Assembly: GCA_964460845.1 (NCBI GenBank)
Contig: CAYWRZ010000020.1
Span: forward strand, 1-47,184
Origin: CAYWRZ01 sp964460845
GTDB taxonomy: Bacteria; Bacteroidota; Bacteroidia; Flavobacteriales_D; UBA2798
Direction: 5' to 3'
DNA length: 47,184 nt
A program made the translations under genes and the position numbers. The notes under the pieces are model-generated. The model did no database searches and was not told the origin of the DNA. It saw only the letters and a program-made list of their open reading frames with translations. Positions 1 to 8,275 of this stretch are shown here, one piece after another (position 1 is the first letter of the stretch; every line of letters starts with the position of its first letter).

Positions 1-761
1 CCGCGCTCGGGATCGGCCGAAAGCGTGGTTTTACCGGTACCCGAAAGTCCGAAAAACACTGCCGTATCGCCTTCTTTGCCGATATTGGCCGAGCAGTGCA
101 TAGACAGGGTGTTCTTTTCGTGAGGAAGAATATAATTGAGTACCGAGAAAATGCCTTTTTTAATTTCGCCGGTATAGCCGGTACCCCCTATCAGAATAAT
201 TTTACGGGTAAAGTTCAGCACAGCGAAATTATGCTGGCGCGTACCGTCGATCTCGGGAACCGCCCTGAAACCGGGAGCGCACACAATATGCCACTCGGCT
301 TCGAAATCGGCCAGCTCGCTGGCATCCGGGCGAAGAAACATATTATGGGCGAAGAGGTTAGCCCAGGGATATTCGGTTACTACACGAAGATTAAGCCGGT
401 AAGCAGGATCGGCACAAGCGTAAGAGTCGCGCACATAAATGTCGCGGTTAGAGAGATACGCTTTTACGCGGTTAAACAGTGCGTCGAACTGCTGCGGACT
501 GAATTTGATATTGATATCGCCCCACCATACCGACTGCTCGGTTTTTTCGTCGCACACGATAAAGCGGTCTTTCGGCGAACGGCCGGTAAACTCTCCGGTA
601 TCGATAGCCAGGGCACCGGTATCGGCCAACACACCCTGACCGTTGAGCAGGGTTTCTTCCACTAATTCTGCGGGAGTCAGGTTCCAATATGCGTTGGAAA
701 CACCATCCAATCCCAATGCCTTTAGCGTAGATCGGCTGGATCTTATTCCAAATTCGTTCAT
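1..761 (-). CDS. pckA: Phosphoenolpyruvate carboxykinase (ATP), C-terminus cut by window edge
   Basis: About 253 N-terminal residues are visible, running off the left edge. PckA converts oxaloacetate and ATP to phosphoenolpyruvate, ADP and CO2 in the cytoplasm, the first committed step of gluconeogenesis. Seen in the translation: the FTGRSPKDRF substrate-binding stretch, the IGGTGYTGEIKKG segment, and near the edge the kinase-1a P-loop GLSGTGKTTLS followed by ADPERG. These belong to the ATP-dependent family rather than the GTP-dependent one. The ATG at 761 gives the family's usual start (MNEFGI...). A TAACTTTG minus-10-like box lies 33 bases upstream. The C-terminal third is outside the window. 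Confidence 0.95.
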   Translation of the reverse strand, partial: MNEFGIRSSRSTLKALGLDGVSNAYWNLTPAELVEETLLNGQGVLADTGALAIDTGEFTGRSPKDRFIVCDEKTEQSVWWGDINIKFSPQQFDALFNRVKAYLSNRDIYVRDSYACADPAYRLNLRVVTEYPWANLFAHNMFLRPDASELADFEAEWHIVCAPGFRAVPEIDGTRQHNFAVLNFTRKIILIGGTGYTGEIKKGIFSVLNYILPHEKNTLSMHCSANIGKEGDTAVFFGLSGTGKTTLSADPER

Positions 762-793
762 AAATGAAATTTTGGTTAACAAAATAGGGTCTG

Positions 794-801
794 CAAAGTT
801 A
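794..801 (-). promoter_or_regulatory. Probable pckA promoter, -7 box TAACTTTG
   Basis: TAACTTTG on the minus strand matches the Bacteroidota -7 consensus TAnnTTTG and sits 33 bases before the pckA ATG. I see no clear TTTG box 19-20 bases further upstream, so this rests on the -7 box and its position only. Confidence 0.45.
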
Positions 802-964
802 AGCTATTCAGCGCTTATTTTACACGAAAACGCGTCCCTATTTATTCACACGAAAGGGGTATTTTTTGGGTAAAACTCGCAGGGCAGCCAGGTAAGTGCT
901 GCGAAAAAATGCGTACAGGTGTGGAAAACACCGCCATATTTCCCTGAAAAAAGCGGAAAAATAC

Positions 965-1351
965 TCAGTTGAGCCGCGAAGGAGTGACCAGCACAAATTC
1001 GGGAATTACCACTTTAAAAAGCTGATCGTCGGCCTCGCGACGGAACAAATAAGTGCCTTTCATCACCCCAAAATCACTGGCCAGGTTACAAGCCGATTCG
1101 TATTCGTACACTTCGCCGGGAGAAATCAGCGGCTGCTGCCCTATCACTCCTTCTCCTTCCACCTCGCGGTAATTCGACAGACTGTCTTTGATCATCCAGT
1201 GTCTGCGAAGTAATTTTATTTCAAAAGGATTCTGGTTCTCGATCGAAATGTGATAAGAGAAGATATAATGCCGGTTGGCGGGGTTAGAAAATTCTTCTTC
1301 GTAGCGGGTGTGTACACTCACTTTTACACCCTGAGTAACTTCGGTAATCAT
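965..1351 (-). CDS. apaG: ApaG family protein
   Basis: A 128-residue protein matching ApaG in length and sequence along its whole span: the N-terminal VTQGVKVSVHTRYEEE strand, the HYIFSYHISIENQ core, LLRRHWMI, the glycine-rich GEGVIGQQPLISPGE turn and the C-terminal LVTPSRLN. ApaG proteins have an FN3-like beta-sandwich fold. The name comes from a locus linked to cobalt/magnesium phenotypes and Ap4A metabolism in enterobacteria; the biochemical role is not settled. It lies downstream of the T9SS plug gene on the same strand with a 71-base gap, so co-transcription is possible. The start MITEVTQ is typical of the family. Confidence 0.92.
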   Translation of the reverse strand: MITEVTQGVKVSVHTRYEEEFSNPANRHYIFSYHISIENQNPFEIKLLRRHWMIKDSLSNYREVEGEGVIGQQPLISPGEVYEYESACNLASDFGVMKGTYLFRREADDQLFKVVIPEFVLVTPSRLN

Positions 1352-1422
1352 TAGGTGAGGTATTGGTACCTGTGTAAAGATAAAAAATCCGGAATAGCTT
1401 AAAAATAAATTCGTATAAAGTT

Positions 1423-2787
1423 TTACTCGCTATGTTGGGTGTTGAGTTGCCGGACACCGACCAGCCGATCGCTGTGCAAACGCACATCGCGGAAATAGAC
1501 CAATACGGTATAGCTGTTTTCGGTATCGAAGTGGCTGCCTTCGATAAAGGTTTCGTCGGCCACATTGCTTTTATCCGTAACCAGCACATATTCATAGTTA
1601 TAGTAGCCCTGTTTGAGCAAAATCCGGGTTTCGTAACGCCCGGTGCGATAGTTATACGTAAGCCTGAAATCATCTTTTACCCTCCAATCGCTCAGGGCAC
1701 CGAACACGTAGATATTTCCTTCAATAACAGGCTCATCCATAGGAAGGTAAAAATACACATAGACGTAATCGGATTCGGTATCAGGATTGTAAGCGAGATC
1801 GTTCTTGATTAGAAATTTACCGTTGATATCGTAAGAGGTGATGTATTTTTTATAGCTGCGTTTTTCTTCGTTGAGCAGCAGCACATTCCAGGGTACCGAA
1901 TCGCGAATGATACGCGCCACGTTGGGAGTCAGGTAAGTAAGACTTTTAAGATCGAAAAAACGGAACTCATTTCCCCCCGGAAAGGTATAGGGACTGTCGA
2001 GGTGATAAATCAGTTCCTGATCGCGCACAAAATTGGGCTGAAAGCCCGTCATGGCATTGTCCCAGCGGTTGTTCTGCTGGATAATCACTTTGATATCGGT
2101 AAAAGGATTAGGCGGGTTGAGGCTTCCTACATTAATATTCAGGTCGAATGCCTGATGGGTAAAGCGCTCTTCCACGTTAGCCGGACGCTTAAAACGCGCA
2201 TCGATTACCGCACCGCCTTCATAGACCATAAAACGCCGGGTCAGCAGCACCTCTTCGGGATTATTATTGGCAAATACTTTGAGCAGGTAATTGCCCGAAC
2301 GGGTCACCTGCATATTTTCGTTCGGAAAGACCAGCTTGTAGTTCACATACGGCAAAAGGGTATTGAACGAAAAGCCGTATTGAGTGATGTTGTAGGAAAA
2401 AAAACCTTTCAGGTACTCGGCTTCCATCAGTCCGCTCGGTTTCCATTCGGCATCGCAATGGATCACGGTGTAGTACAGATCTTTGATATAAGGATCAAAA
2501 TCGTCAAAAGTGAGGGTCACGGTTTCGCCCGAATGGAGCGCTATCAGCGGTGGATTCAGCTCAAATCCCGTTTTGTACAACAGCGGGGTATGAATAGTGG
2601 GGCGATACACCCGGTCGTCGTACTGCAGGGTTTGCTGCTCATAATAAGTATAGCTTTCCGTACCTGCCGGTACTGTAGATTTTCCGTCGTGGATAAACTC
2701 GGGCGACTGTCCCACATTGGCCGATTGACAAGCCATCGCCAGCACGAGACCCGAAAAAAGGAAAAAACGCGAAAGCAAAGGATTCAT
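1423..2787 (-). CDS. Type IX secretion system plug-domain lipoprotein (DUF5103 family)
   Basis: About 454 residues from the ATG at 2787. That start is preferred over the in-frame one at 2856 because it opens a clean lipoprotein signal (MNPLLSRFFLFSGLVLAMAC, lipobox Cys about residue 20). The body is an all-beta Bacteroidota-specific family formerly DUF5103, recognised by the early YDDRVYRP/HTPLLYKTGFELNPPLIAL strand, the DLYYTVIHCDAEWKPSGLMEAEYLKGF segment and the C-terminal sandwich with VFGALSDW. A member of this family forms the plug of the SprA translocon, closing its periplasmic side during type IX secretion. Whether this copy does so here is inferred from family membership; no other T9SS gene is in the window. 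Confidence 0.85.
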   Translation of the reverse strand: MNPLLSRFFLFSGLVLAMACQSANVGQSPEFIHDGKSTVPAGTESYTYYEQQTLQYDDRVYRPTIHTPLLYKTGFELNPPLIALHSGETVTLTFDDFDPYIKDLYYTVIHCDAEWKPSGLMEAEYLKGFFSYNITQYGFSFNTLLPYVNYKLVFPNENMQVTRSGNYLLKVFANNNPEEVLLTRRFMVYEGGAVIDARFKRPANVEERFTHQAFDLNINVGSLNPPNPFTDIKVIIQQNNRWDNAMTGFQPNFVRDQELIYHLDSPYTFPGGNEFRFFDLKSLTYLTPNVARIIRDSVPWNVLLLNEEKRSYKKYITSYDINGKFLIKNDLAYNPDTESDYVYVYFYLPMDEPVIEGNIYVFGALSDWRVKDDFRLTYNYRTGRYETRILLKQGYYNYEYVLVTDKSNVADETFIEGSHFDTENSYTVLVYFRDVRLHSDRLVGVRQLNTQHSE

Positions 2788-2931
2788 TCCGTTCAATTTG
2801 TCCCCAAAGTTCAACGATTTTCGGTAAATAGCCGCATTTTTCCGCAGTAAATTCACAGCTTTGTGTTGGTTCGATTATTGATACAAAGCCGTCGTTCTTC
2901 GTTTTTATTCATTTTTAAACCCTGCATTTTT

Positions 2932-3285
2932 ATGCGAAAATTTTTCCTTTTGCTTGTTTTTATAGCTATTACCGGACTTTCTGCGGCGCAGGAAACCCAG
3001 GAAGTCTATTGCGAAATTGTGGGGCGATCCACGTTCAGCTTTACCGGGAAAATCAAAATTGAAATCGATTTCGGGCAGGAAAACCGGATGTTCAAAGGAT
3101 TTAACACCGATATTCTGAAAGATCCCGTGAGCGGAAAGCCTATCCGTTTTAATTCGATGATCGATGCGCTGAATTTTATGGCACAAGACGGATGGACTTT
3201 CGTGAATGCCTACAACATGACCGACAGCAACAACAATATCGAGTACCATTACATTATGAAAAAAGTGGTTCCCAAAACCGAATAG
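2932..3285 (+). CDS. Small exported protein of unknown function
   Basis: 117 residues from the ATG at 2932. The upstream in-frame start at 2863 would add residues in front of a good signal peptide (MRKFFLLLVFIAITGLSAAQ, cleavage after about residue 19), so 2932 is chosen. The mature part is about 98 residues: EVYCEIVGRSTF, IKIEIDFGQE, a central DALNFMAQDGW stretch and a C-terminal strand ending YHYIMKK. Small exported proteins with this pattern are common in Bacteroidota, with no function I can name. It diverges from the T9SS plug gene, with 144 bases between the start codons. Confidence 0.75.
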   Translation: MRKFFLLLVFIAITGLSAAQETQEVYCEIVGRSTFSFTGKIKIEIDFGQENRMFKGFNTDILKDPVSGKPIRFNSMIDALNFMAQDGWTFVNAYNMTDSNNNIEYHYIMKKVVPKTE

Positions 3286-3294
3286 CCGGCCGCT

Positions 3295-3831
3295 TCAATA
3301 CAGTACCGCTGCTTTCAGTTCCTGTATCAAATCCCGTATTTTCCTATCCATCACCCTGAGGATAAGCGCGTTTCGCTTGTCTTTCGCCGTCGATCGCTTG
3401 CCCGAAGCCTGATGCGCCAGGTATTCCTGATAAAGCCGGGAGGCCGAAAACTCGACCGGACGCGGATTGCGCTTATCGGTCAACGCACTGTGGGTCAACT
3501 GATCGATGACATACCGAAAGCGACTTTCTTTTATATCGATCGTAATGCGGAAAGTGAAGACCAGCCTCTCGCGCAGCCCTTCTCCAAAAATTTCATCCCT
3601 GCCCTTTGCGGTAAGCAGATCGGTAATACCCTGATCGATACGAAACGTGATATCGGCATGGCGCGACAAAAAATCGCGGGCCCGACTTTGCCGTATTTCC
3701 ACCTGTCCGTCTTCTATATAACTCACTTCCGAATAGGAAATCCGGTTTTCCGAGTCGAGCGGCATTACGAGTTGGGCTACAGTTTGTAGCGAAAAGGAAA
3801 GGAATGAAATAAGAAAAAGCAGTTTTTTCAT
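3295..3831 (-). CDS. Exported DUF4468-like protein
   Basis: 178 residues from the ATG at 3831, chosen because it opens a signal peptide (MKKLLFLISFLSFSLQTVAQ); the in-frame start at 3903 adds a non-hydrophobic leader. The mature protein has features of the DUF4468 group with a TBP-like fold: PLDSENRISYSEVSYIEDG near the start, an RARDFLSRHADI helix and a second half TIDIKESRFRYVIDQL. The C-terminus is lysine/arginine-rich and helical. Function unknown. Its stop is 9 bases from the stop of the convergent small exported protein. Confidence 0.7.
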   Translation of the reverse strand: MKKLLFLISFLSFSLQTVAQLVMPLDSENRISYSEVSYIEDGQVEIRQSRARDFLSRHADITFRIDQGITDLLTAKGRDEIFGEGLRERLVFTFRITIDIKESRFRYVIDQLTHSALTDKRNPRPVEFSASRLYQEYLAHQASGKRSTAKDKRNALILRVMDRKIRDLIQELKAAVLY

Positions 3832-3913
3832 CGGTTTAGGAAAAAGGAAAGGCTTGTTGCAAATTTCGTACAAAAACCTACGGTAGCGCATTTTAGACTC
3901 CATTTATTCGGCT

Positions 3914-3921
3914 TATTTTTG
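3914..3921 (+). promoter_or_regulatory. Possible promoter -7 box TATTTTTG before the dipeptidase
   Basis: TATTTTTG fits TAnnTTTG and ends only four bases before the ATG at 3926, which would give a leaderless or near-leaderless mRNA. There is no convincing upstream TTTG box, so confidence is modest. Confidence 0.35.
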
Positions 3922-3925
3922 GAAA

Positions 3926-4675
3926 ATGAAATACGGTCTTTATTTAGGGTTATTGCTGCTTTATGCCTGCGGCTCGGAAACGAACACTTCAGACAAGCTT
4001 GCGGAAAAAAAAGATAGCATTGCCGAACCGGCTCTTCTTCCCGCTCCTGCTCCACTGCCCGATACCACCGATTTGGAATACGCTATTCGCGCTGCCGGAT
4101 TAATCGAAGTAAGGCTTATCGACTCTACCATTCGCGTGGAGCTGAAATATTCCACTACCGATAATTTTATGGGAATGGATTTGTATGGCGATTTCGACAG
4201 GCTTTATCTGCAACCCGATGTGGCCCGCAAATTGCGTGAGGCACAAGCATACCTCAAAGCCGAAAATCCTTCGCTGAGCTTGCTCGTATATGACGGCGTT
4301 CGTCCGCGAAGCGTACAGCAAAAAATGTGGGATACGCTGGATATGCCTGCAGTCGAAAAAGGAAAATTCGTTTCGAATCCACAAAACGGGTCTCTGCACA
4401 ATTTCGGCGCAGCGGTCGATATTACGCTCGTCGGGCCTGACGGACAGGCGCTCGATATGGGTACTCCGTACGATTTTATCGGTGAGCTGGCTTATCCGAG
4501 GCTTGAAGCCCGTTTTTTACAGGAAGGCAAATTAAGTCAGGCGCAGCTCGACAATCGGCTGTTATTGCGAAAAGTGATGCACAAAGCGGGATTTACAGTA
4601 CTGCCTACCGAATGGTGGCATTTTAATTCCTGTTCGCGCGAAGAGGCGCGGCGCATTTACAAAATAGTGGAATAA
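3926..4675 (+). CDS. D-alanyl-D-alanine dipeptidase (VanX/M15D family), lipoprotein
   Basis: 249 residues. VanX-type zinc enzymes hydrolyse the D-Ala-D-Ala dipeptide. The N-terminus is a lipoprotein signal (LLLLYAC, Cys15), followed by a Pro/Ala-rich linker to about residue 47. The catalytic domain carries the family motifs: the VYDGVRPRS segment near 121-129, SLHNFGAAVD with zinc ligands His158 and Asp165, and EWWHF with catalytic Glu229 and ligand His232. An anchored periplasmic enzyme without vanA/vanH neighbours more likely recycles cell-wall D-Ala dipeptides than confers glycopeptide resistance; that is inference. The start at 3926 is set by the signal peptide. Confidence 0.9.
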   Translation: MKYGLYLGLLLLYACGSETNTSDKLAEKKDSIAEPALLPAPAPLPDTTDLEYAIRAAGLIEVRLIDSTIRVELKYSTTDNFMGMDLYGDFDRLYLQPDVARKLREAQAYLKAENPSLSLLVYDGVRPRSVQQKMWDTLDMPAVEKGKFVSNPQNGSLHNFGAAVDITLVGPDGQALDMGTPYDFIGELAYPRLEARFLQEGKLSQAQLDNRLLLRKVMHKAGFTVLPTEWWHFNSCSREEARRIYKIVE

Positions 4676-4948
4676 ACACCCGTATAAATACCCTATTTTA
4701 GGCGTATAACTATCGGTTTTATATTTCAAAAAATAACTAAACGACTGATTTACAAGGTATATAAATATATATTTTTATATTACTCTTATTTTTTTAGTCT
4801 CGCGGGTCTTTTTTTAATTAAAAATAAAACTATCTTCAAACCAGCGAGTTGTAATTATATAGCAGTCTTTTCGTAGTAGTATTTCGAGACTGGATTCTGC
4901 TCGGCGCTTAGTATGCGTAATTTATTAATTCCTTAATACCTTATCATT
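4676..4948. other. AT-rich intergenic stretch
   Basis: 273 bases, clearly richer in A and T than the flanking genes, with long T and A runs around 4785-4830. I see no open frame, no TAnnTTTG box and no strong hairpin. It precedes the unrecognised two-gene unit and probably holds its promoter. Confidence 0.5.
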
Positions 4949-5305
4949 ATGGCTGTAAAACCTGTTATTTCTAAAGAAAAAGATCCTTCGCAAAAATTTG
5001 AGGTCCTACTCAGCGGCTTTGAACTTAGTAAAGCGCAATCTGGCGAACTGGATGCCCTCTTGCAAAAAACCGTGCTAAACTATTTGGCAGGTATAGAAAA
5101 ACCTTCTTCTTCTACAAAACTTGCCGCCAAATCGCTTAACGTATCGAGGTATGTGGCCTGGAAGCCTATCCGCAATCCAGAAATATTCGGTATTTGGCTC
5201 ATGAAGTGGAGAAACGGAAGACTCATTATTCCACAGCTCCCTCAGGCCGGAAATCTCAGCGAGCCGGTGTCTCAAATTTCGCAGCTTAGCTTGAAAATTA
5301 GATGA
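4949..5305 (+). CDS. Unrecognised 118-residue protein, first gene of a two-gene unit
   Basis: I do not recognise this protein. It has no signal peptide or membrane segment. Residues about 11-50 form a predicted amphipathic helical stretch (KFEVLLSGFELSKAQSGELDALLQKTVLNYLAGIE in outline: leucines at helical spacing) that resembles leader regions of some ribosomally made peptide precursors. The second half is basic and aromatic (YVAWKPIRNPEIF, WLMKWRNGR) and ends in a Ser/Gln/Leu-rich tail with no Cys. The last codons overlap the next gene's ATG by four bases (ATGA), implying translational coupling. It could be a precursor or partner of the downstream Cys-rich protein; that is inference. Confidence 0.65.
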   Translation: MAVKPVISKEKDPSQKFEVLLSGFELSKAQSGELDALLQKTVLNYLAGIEKPSSSTKLAAKSLNVSRYVAWKPIRNPEIFGIWLMKWRNGRLIIPQLPQAGNLSEPVSQISQLSLKIR

Positions 5306-5694
5306 ACGAGAAAACAAAAACGATAATGTGCCCCAGTGCAGCTCCCCGAGCGGGGGCTAAGCTGCTGGGGCTTTTTAATGATCGTGGTGAGCTTTCGTTC
5401 ATTTCGCCTGCCATGGCTATCGACGAGGATTTTATCCAAAAGGCCGCACAAAAAGGGGCCTTACAAGATCGCTTCCGATTCAGCTCGCCCTGCGTAGGTA
5501 GTGGCTGTTTCAATTGGGATGGACATCGATGTATGGTTCCCGATAAGGTACGGAAATACGCAACCATCGACTATGCGCCTGAAGATATTCCGCACTGTGC
5601 CATTCGCACTACCTGCCGCTGGCATCTTCAAGAAGGAGACACGGCCTGCAAACTTTGTCCGATAGTACCTCGTTTAGAGGTTGGGTTCGACTAA
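5302..5694 (+). CDS. Cysteine-rich 130-residue protein, probable metal or Fe-S binder
   Basis: Eight cysteines at residues 10, 64, 69, 77, 99, 105, 116 and 119, arranged as MCPSAAPRAGAKLLG at the N-terminus, then CVGSGCFNWDGHRC, CAIRTTCRW and ACKLCP. The ordered spacing (CX4CX7C and CX5CX10CX2C) suggests one or two metal centres, possibly Fe-S clusters. No signal peptide or membrane segment, so it is probably cytoplasmic. I cannot name a family. The ATG overlaps the stop of the preceding gene by four bases, so the two are made together. It converges on lolD with 11 bases between stops. Confidence 0.7.
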   Translation: MNEKTKTIMCPSAAPRAGAKLLGLFNDRGELSFISPAMAIDEDFIQKAAQKGALQDRFRFSSPCVGSGCFNWDGHRCMVPDKVRKYATIDYAPEDIPHCAIRTTCRWHLQEGDTACKLCPIVPRLEVGFD

Positions 5695-5705
5695 ATTAAA
5701 ACCTG

Positions 5706-6362
5706 CTACTCCACAATTATTCCGTCGCGCATTCGCAAGCGGCGATCGGCCATTTTGGCTAAGTCTTCGTTGTGAGTTACGATTATAAAGGTTTGCCTGA
5801 AGGTATCGCGCAGCGTAAAAAAGAGCTCGTGCAGGTCGCGTGCATTTTGCGAATCGAGGTTACCCGAAGGCTCATCGGCCAAGACCAATGCGGGACGGTT
5901 AATCAGGGCCCGGGCTACGGCTACTCTTTGCTGTTCGCCTCCCGAAAGCTGGGCAGGCTTATGACTCATCCGATCGTGGAGCTTCAGAAAACCGAGCAGC
6001 TCTTTGGCCTGCTTTTCGGCCTCCGGCTTTCGTTGTCCGGCTATAAGTGCCGGCATACACACATTTTCGAGGGCGGTAAATTCGGGCAAAAGCTGATGAA
6101 ACTGGAACACAAAACCGATATGCCGGTTGCGAAAACGGGCGAGCTGTTTTTCGCGCATACGATGCACCGCTTCTCCCTGAAAAAAATATTCGCCTTTATC
6201 GGGCCTATCTAAGGTACCCAGCAGTTGAAGCAAGGTAGTTTTTCCGGCACCCGAAGAACCGGTGATAGAAATAATTTCGCCCGCTTCGACGCTCAAGCTG
6301 ATGCCTTTAAGCACGCGTAGCGCGCCGTAAGATTTTTCGAGGTGGCGGGTTTCGATAATCAT
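5706..6362 (-). CDS. lolD: ABC transporter ATP-binding protein, LolD/MacB type
   Basis: 218 residues from the ATG at 6362 (MIIETRHLEKSYG); the in-frame start at 6404 extends into the yajC terminator and is rejected. Walker A GSSGAGKT at 35-42, signature LSGGEQQRVAVARAL from 139, Walker B LVLADEPSGNLD at 159-170 and a switch His in IIVTHNEDLA. Length and sequence place it with LolD/FtsE/MacB-like ATPases. LolD powers release of lipoproteins from the inner membrane through LolCE, but no lolC/E is adjacent, so the exact partner is inferred. Confidence 0.85.
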   Translation of the reverse strand: MIIETRHLEKSYGALRVLKGISLSVEAGEIISITGSSGAGKTTLLQLLGTLDRPDKGEYFFQGEAVHRMREKQLARFRNRHIGFVFQFHQLLPEFTALENVCMPALIAGQRKPEAEKQAKELLGFLKLHDRMSHKPAQLSGGEQQRVAVARALINRPALVLADEPSGNLDSQNARDLHELFFTLRDTFRQTFIIVTHNEDLAKMADRRLRMRDGIIVE

Positions 6363-6404
6363 GCTGCCGACGAATTTACAAATTGATTCCGATATCGCCG
6401 CCAA

Positions 6405-6437
6405 TAAAAAAAGGATCGGCTAAACCGATCCTTTTGG
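6405..6437 (-). terminator. Intrinsic terminator downstream of yajC
   Basis: An 11-bp perfect stem AAAAGGATCGG (6409-6419) with CCGATCCTTTT (6425-6435), loop of five bases. Read on the minus strand it is followed by a run of T residues, so it ends the yajC transcript and separates it from lolD. Confidence 0.85.
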
Positions 6438-6457
6438 GTGCAGGCAGCCGGAGCTGC

Positions 6458-6787
6458 TTAGTTTTCGGGCTTAATAGCCGCTGTAAATTCTTGCGAGAGG
6501 GCCGATTTTTCAAGACGAAGCTTTCCGCCGCCTTCGGTGATAATAATAATGGTCGTATCTTTTATTTCTTCGATTTTACCGTGAATGCCGCCGATGGTCA
6601 CTACGCGCTGTCCTTTTTCGAGGTTCTCTCGAAACTTGCGCGCTTCTTTCGCTTTACGCGATTGAGGGCGGATCATAAAGAAATAAAACACCAAAATAAT
6701 GAGACCAAACATCATAAGCTGCGAGGTCAATGCGCTTCCGCCACCTTCAGCAGGCGCTGTCTGAAGCAGAACAAAAAGAAGATTCAT
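6458..6787 (-). CDS. yajC: Preprotein translocase subunit YajC
   Basis: 109 residues, the usual size. One membrane helix at about residues 22-40 (LMMFGLIILVFYFFMIRPQ) ending in the family hallmark FMIRPQSRKAKE, then a small cytoplasmic beta domain with GQRVVTIGGIHGKI and a TTIIIITEGGGKL strand. YajC is the small accessory subunit of the SecDF-YajC complex that assists Sec protein export. It follows a DUF1573 lipoprotein and nusB on the same strand with a 20-base gap, so the three may share a transcript ending at the terminator at 6405-6437. Confidence 0.93.
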   Translation of the reverse strand: MNLLFVLLQTAPAEGGGSALTSQLMMFGLIILVFYFFMIRPQSRKAKEARKFRENLEKGQRVVTIGGIHGKIEEIKDTTIIIITEGGGKLRLEKSALSQEFTAAIKPEN

Positions 6788-6807
6788 GAATATAACTGAT
6801 TTAGGGA

Positions 6808-7245
6808 TTAATTTTCATCGGGAACGGCCACTTCGCCGCGAAGATACACTTCATTTTTTACAGGTACGGTATTGGCCAGCACCGTCACGATTACATTTTG
6901 ACTTCCTTTTTTGTATTCGGAATTAAATTGTACTTCGATCTTACCACTCTCGCCTGGTTTTACGGGATCGTGCGGCCAGTTTTGCGGCACTGTACATCCG
7001 CAAGAGCCGCGTACCGAACGAATCACCAGCTCCGACTTACCGGTATTGGTAAATTCAAAGAAGTGCTTCACGTACTGTCCCTGCGAAATCGTACCGAAAT
7101 TAATAACGGTATCTTTAAACGTCATCACCGGAGGATTTTCCGGATTGATGTGATCTGCGCTCACTTTACCAGCGCCCTGATCGTTCTGACAGGCAGTAAG
7201 CAAAGCCGTAAGTGCAAAAAAAGCGAACAAAAACCTCTTTTTCAT
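6808..7245 (-). CDS. DUF1573 domain lipoprotein
   Basis: 145 residues from the ATG at 7245, which opens a lipoprotein signal (MKKRFLFAFFALTALLTAC, lipobox Cys at 19); the in-frame start at 7272 adds a leader in front of it. The mature part is a single DUF1573 domain, an immunoglobulin-like ASH/MSP-type fold: FGTISQGQYVKHFFEFTNTG, the RGSCGCTVP hallmark, and GESGKIEVQFNSEYKKGSQ. The family is very common in Bacteroidota and its function is not known. It sits between nusB and yajC on the same strand. Confidence 0.88.
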   Translation of the reverse strand: MKKRFLFAFFALTALLTACQNDQGAGKVSADHINPENPPVMTFKDTVINFGTISQGQYVKHFFEFTNTGKSELVIRSVRGSCGCTVPQNWPHDPVKPGESGKIEVQFNSEYKKGSQNVIVTVLANTVPVKNEVYLRGEVAVPDEN

Positions 7246-7281
7246 GTGCGGTAAAAAATCGGATAACACCACTTTTATTTT

Positions 7282-8232
7282 TTATTCTTCAATCAAACCC
7301 CGGCCTATTTTTCGAATGTGGCCGGTGGCTTTAAGTTCGTTAAACACTTTATCGAGTATCCCGTTAATAAAGCCGTTGCTCTTGGGCGTACTGTAAAATT
7401 TCGAAATTTCGATATACTCGTTAAGCGTTACTTTCACCGGAATAGTATCGAATTCTTTCACTTCGGTAATGGCCATTTTCATTAGCAGCATATCCATTGC
7501 GGCGATGCGTTCCATTTCCCAGTTTTCGGTTTTAGAGCTGATAATCGTCTCGTTGTCGTTATCATCTAACACCGCCCGGCGAAACAGATGACGCACAAAA
7601 CGGGCATCCTCTTCTTCGTCCTTATAAAGCGGAATCAGCTTGAAAAACTCGTCCGATGAAGGTTCGAGCGAACGCAGGGTTTTAATCACAGCGGCACAAA
7701 CCAAATCGATATCGTCTATCCAGTGGATGGATTTTTCTTCGAGAAAATGGAGCAAATGCTCTGAATTAGCAATGTATTCGCGGAACATAAGCGTCACAAA
7801 ATCGCGATCCTGCTCAAAAGAGCGAACGGGAGCCGCCATGTATTCCTGGTATTCGGCCGAATGACGAAGGTCACTGAACAGCTTACGTACCAGTTCCTGT
7901 TCGTTGTTCCAGTTCAGCTTTCTGCGTTGTCCTTCGGCTTGCAGGGCTTTGTTGACCGACAATTTCAGCAGTACCTCATTTTCGACAAACCTCATATTGG
8001 GATGAAGATCCTCATGAGTAGGCAGCTTTTTACGTGCCGCTTCGTCGAGACGATTGGCTGCATGAAGGCGTATGTCTTCAAAAATCAGGAGATAAAGCAC
8101 GTACAGATCATAGATCCTCGACACCTGAGCCATCAGCTCTTTCTCTCCCTTTACGATATCATTACTTCCCGCCTGAAAATAAGCGTACAAAGCCTGAAGC
8201 ACTTTAATTCTTAACTGTCTTCTGTTTAGCAT
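7282..8232 (-). CDS. nusB: Transcription antitermination factor NusB, long Bacteroidota form
   Basis: 316 residues, about twice the size of E. coli NusB, as is usual in Bacteroidota. The opening MLNRRQLRIKVLQALYAYFQ matches the NusB first helix with its boxA RNA-binding arginines. The canonical second half is in the last 120 residues: DNDNETIISSKTENWEMERIAAMDMLLMKMAITE, then IPVKVTLNEYIEISKFYSTPKSNGFINGILDKV. NusB with NusE binds boxA RNA and supports rRNA transcription antitermination. The central extension is helical, of unknown role. It is 43 bases downstream of leucine dehydrogenase, same strand. Confidence 0.92.
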   Translation of the reverse strand: MLNRRQLRIKVLQALYAYFQAGSNDIVKGEKELMAQVSRIYDLYVLYLLIFEDIRLHAANRLDEAARKKLPTHEDLHPNMRFVENEVLLKLSVNKALQAEGQRRKLNWNNEQELVRKLFSDLRHSAEYQEYMAAPVRSFEQDRDFVTLMFREYIANSEHLLHFLEEKSIHWIDDIDLVCAAVIKTLRSLEPSSDEFFKLIPLYKDEEEDARFVRHLFRRAVLDDNDNETIISSKTENWEMERIAAMDMLLMKMAITEVKEFDTIPVKVTLNEYIEISKFYSTPKSNGFINGILDKVFNELKATGHIRKIGRGLIEE

Positions 8233-8275
8233 TTGCGGTCAAAGAACTATGTTGAAACTAAAAGTCAGGTGAAAA

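Noticed and set aside
896..964. Terminator for apaG at GGTGT..ACACC (about 916-930)
   Set aside because: The stem is only five or six bases and has no T run on the minus strand.
2002..2850. Plus-strand open frame of 282 residues
   Set aside because: Opposite the T9SS plug-domain gene; composition rich in His, Ile and Arg, as expected for an antisense shadow.
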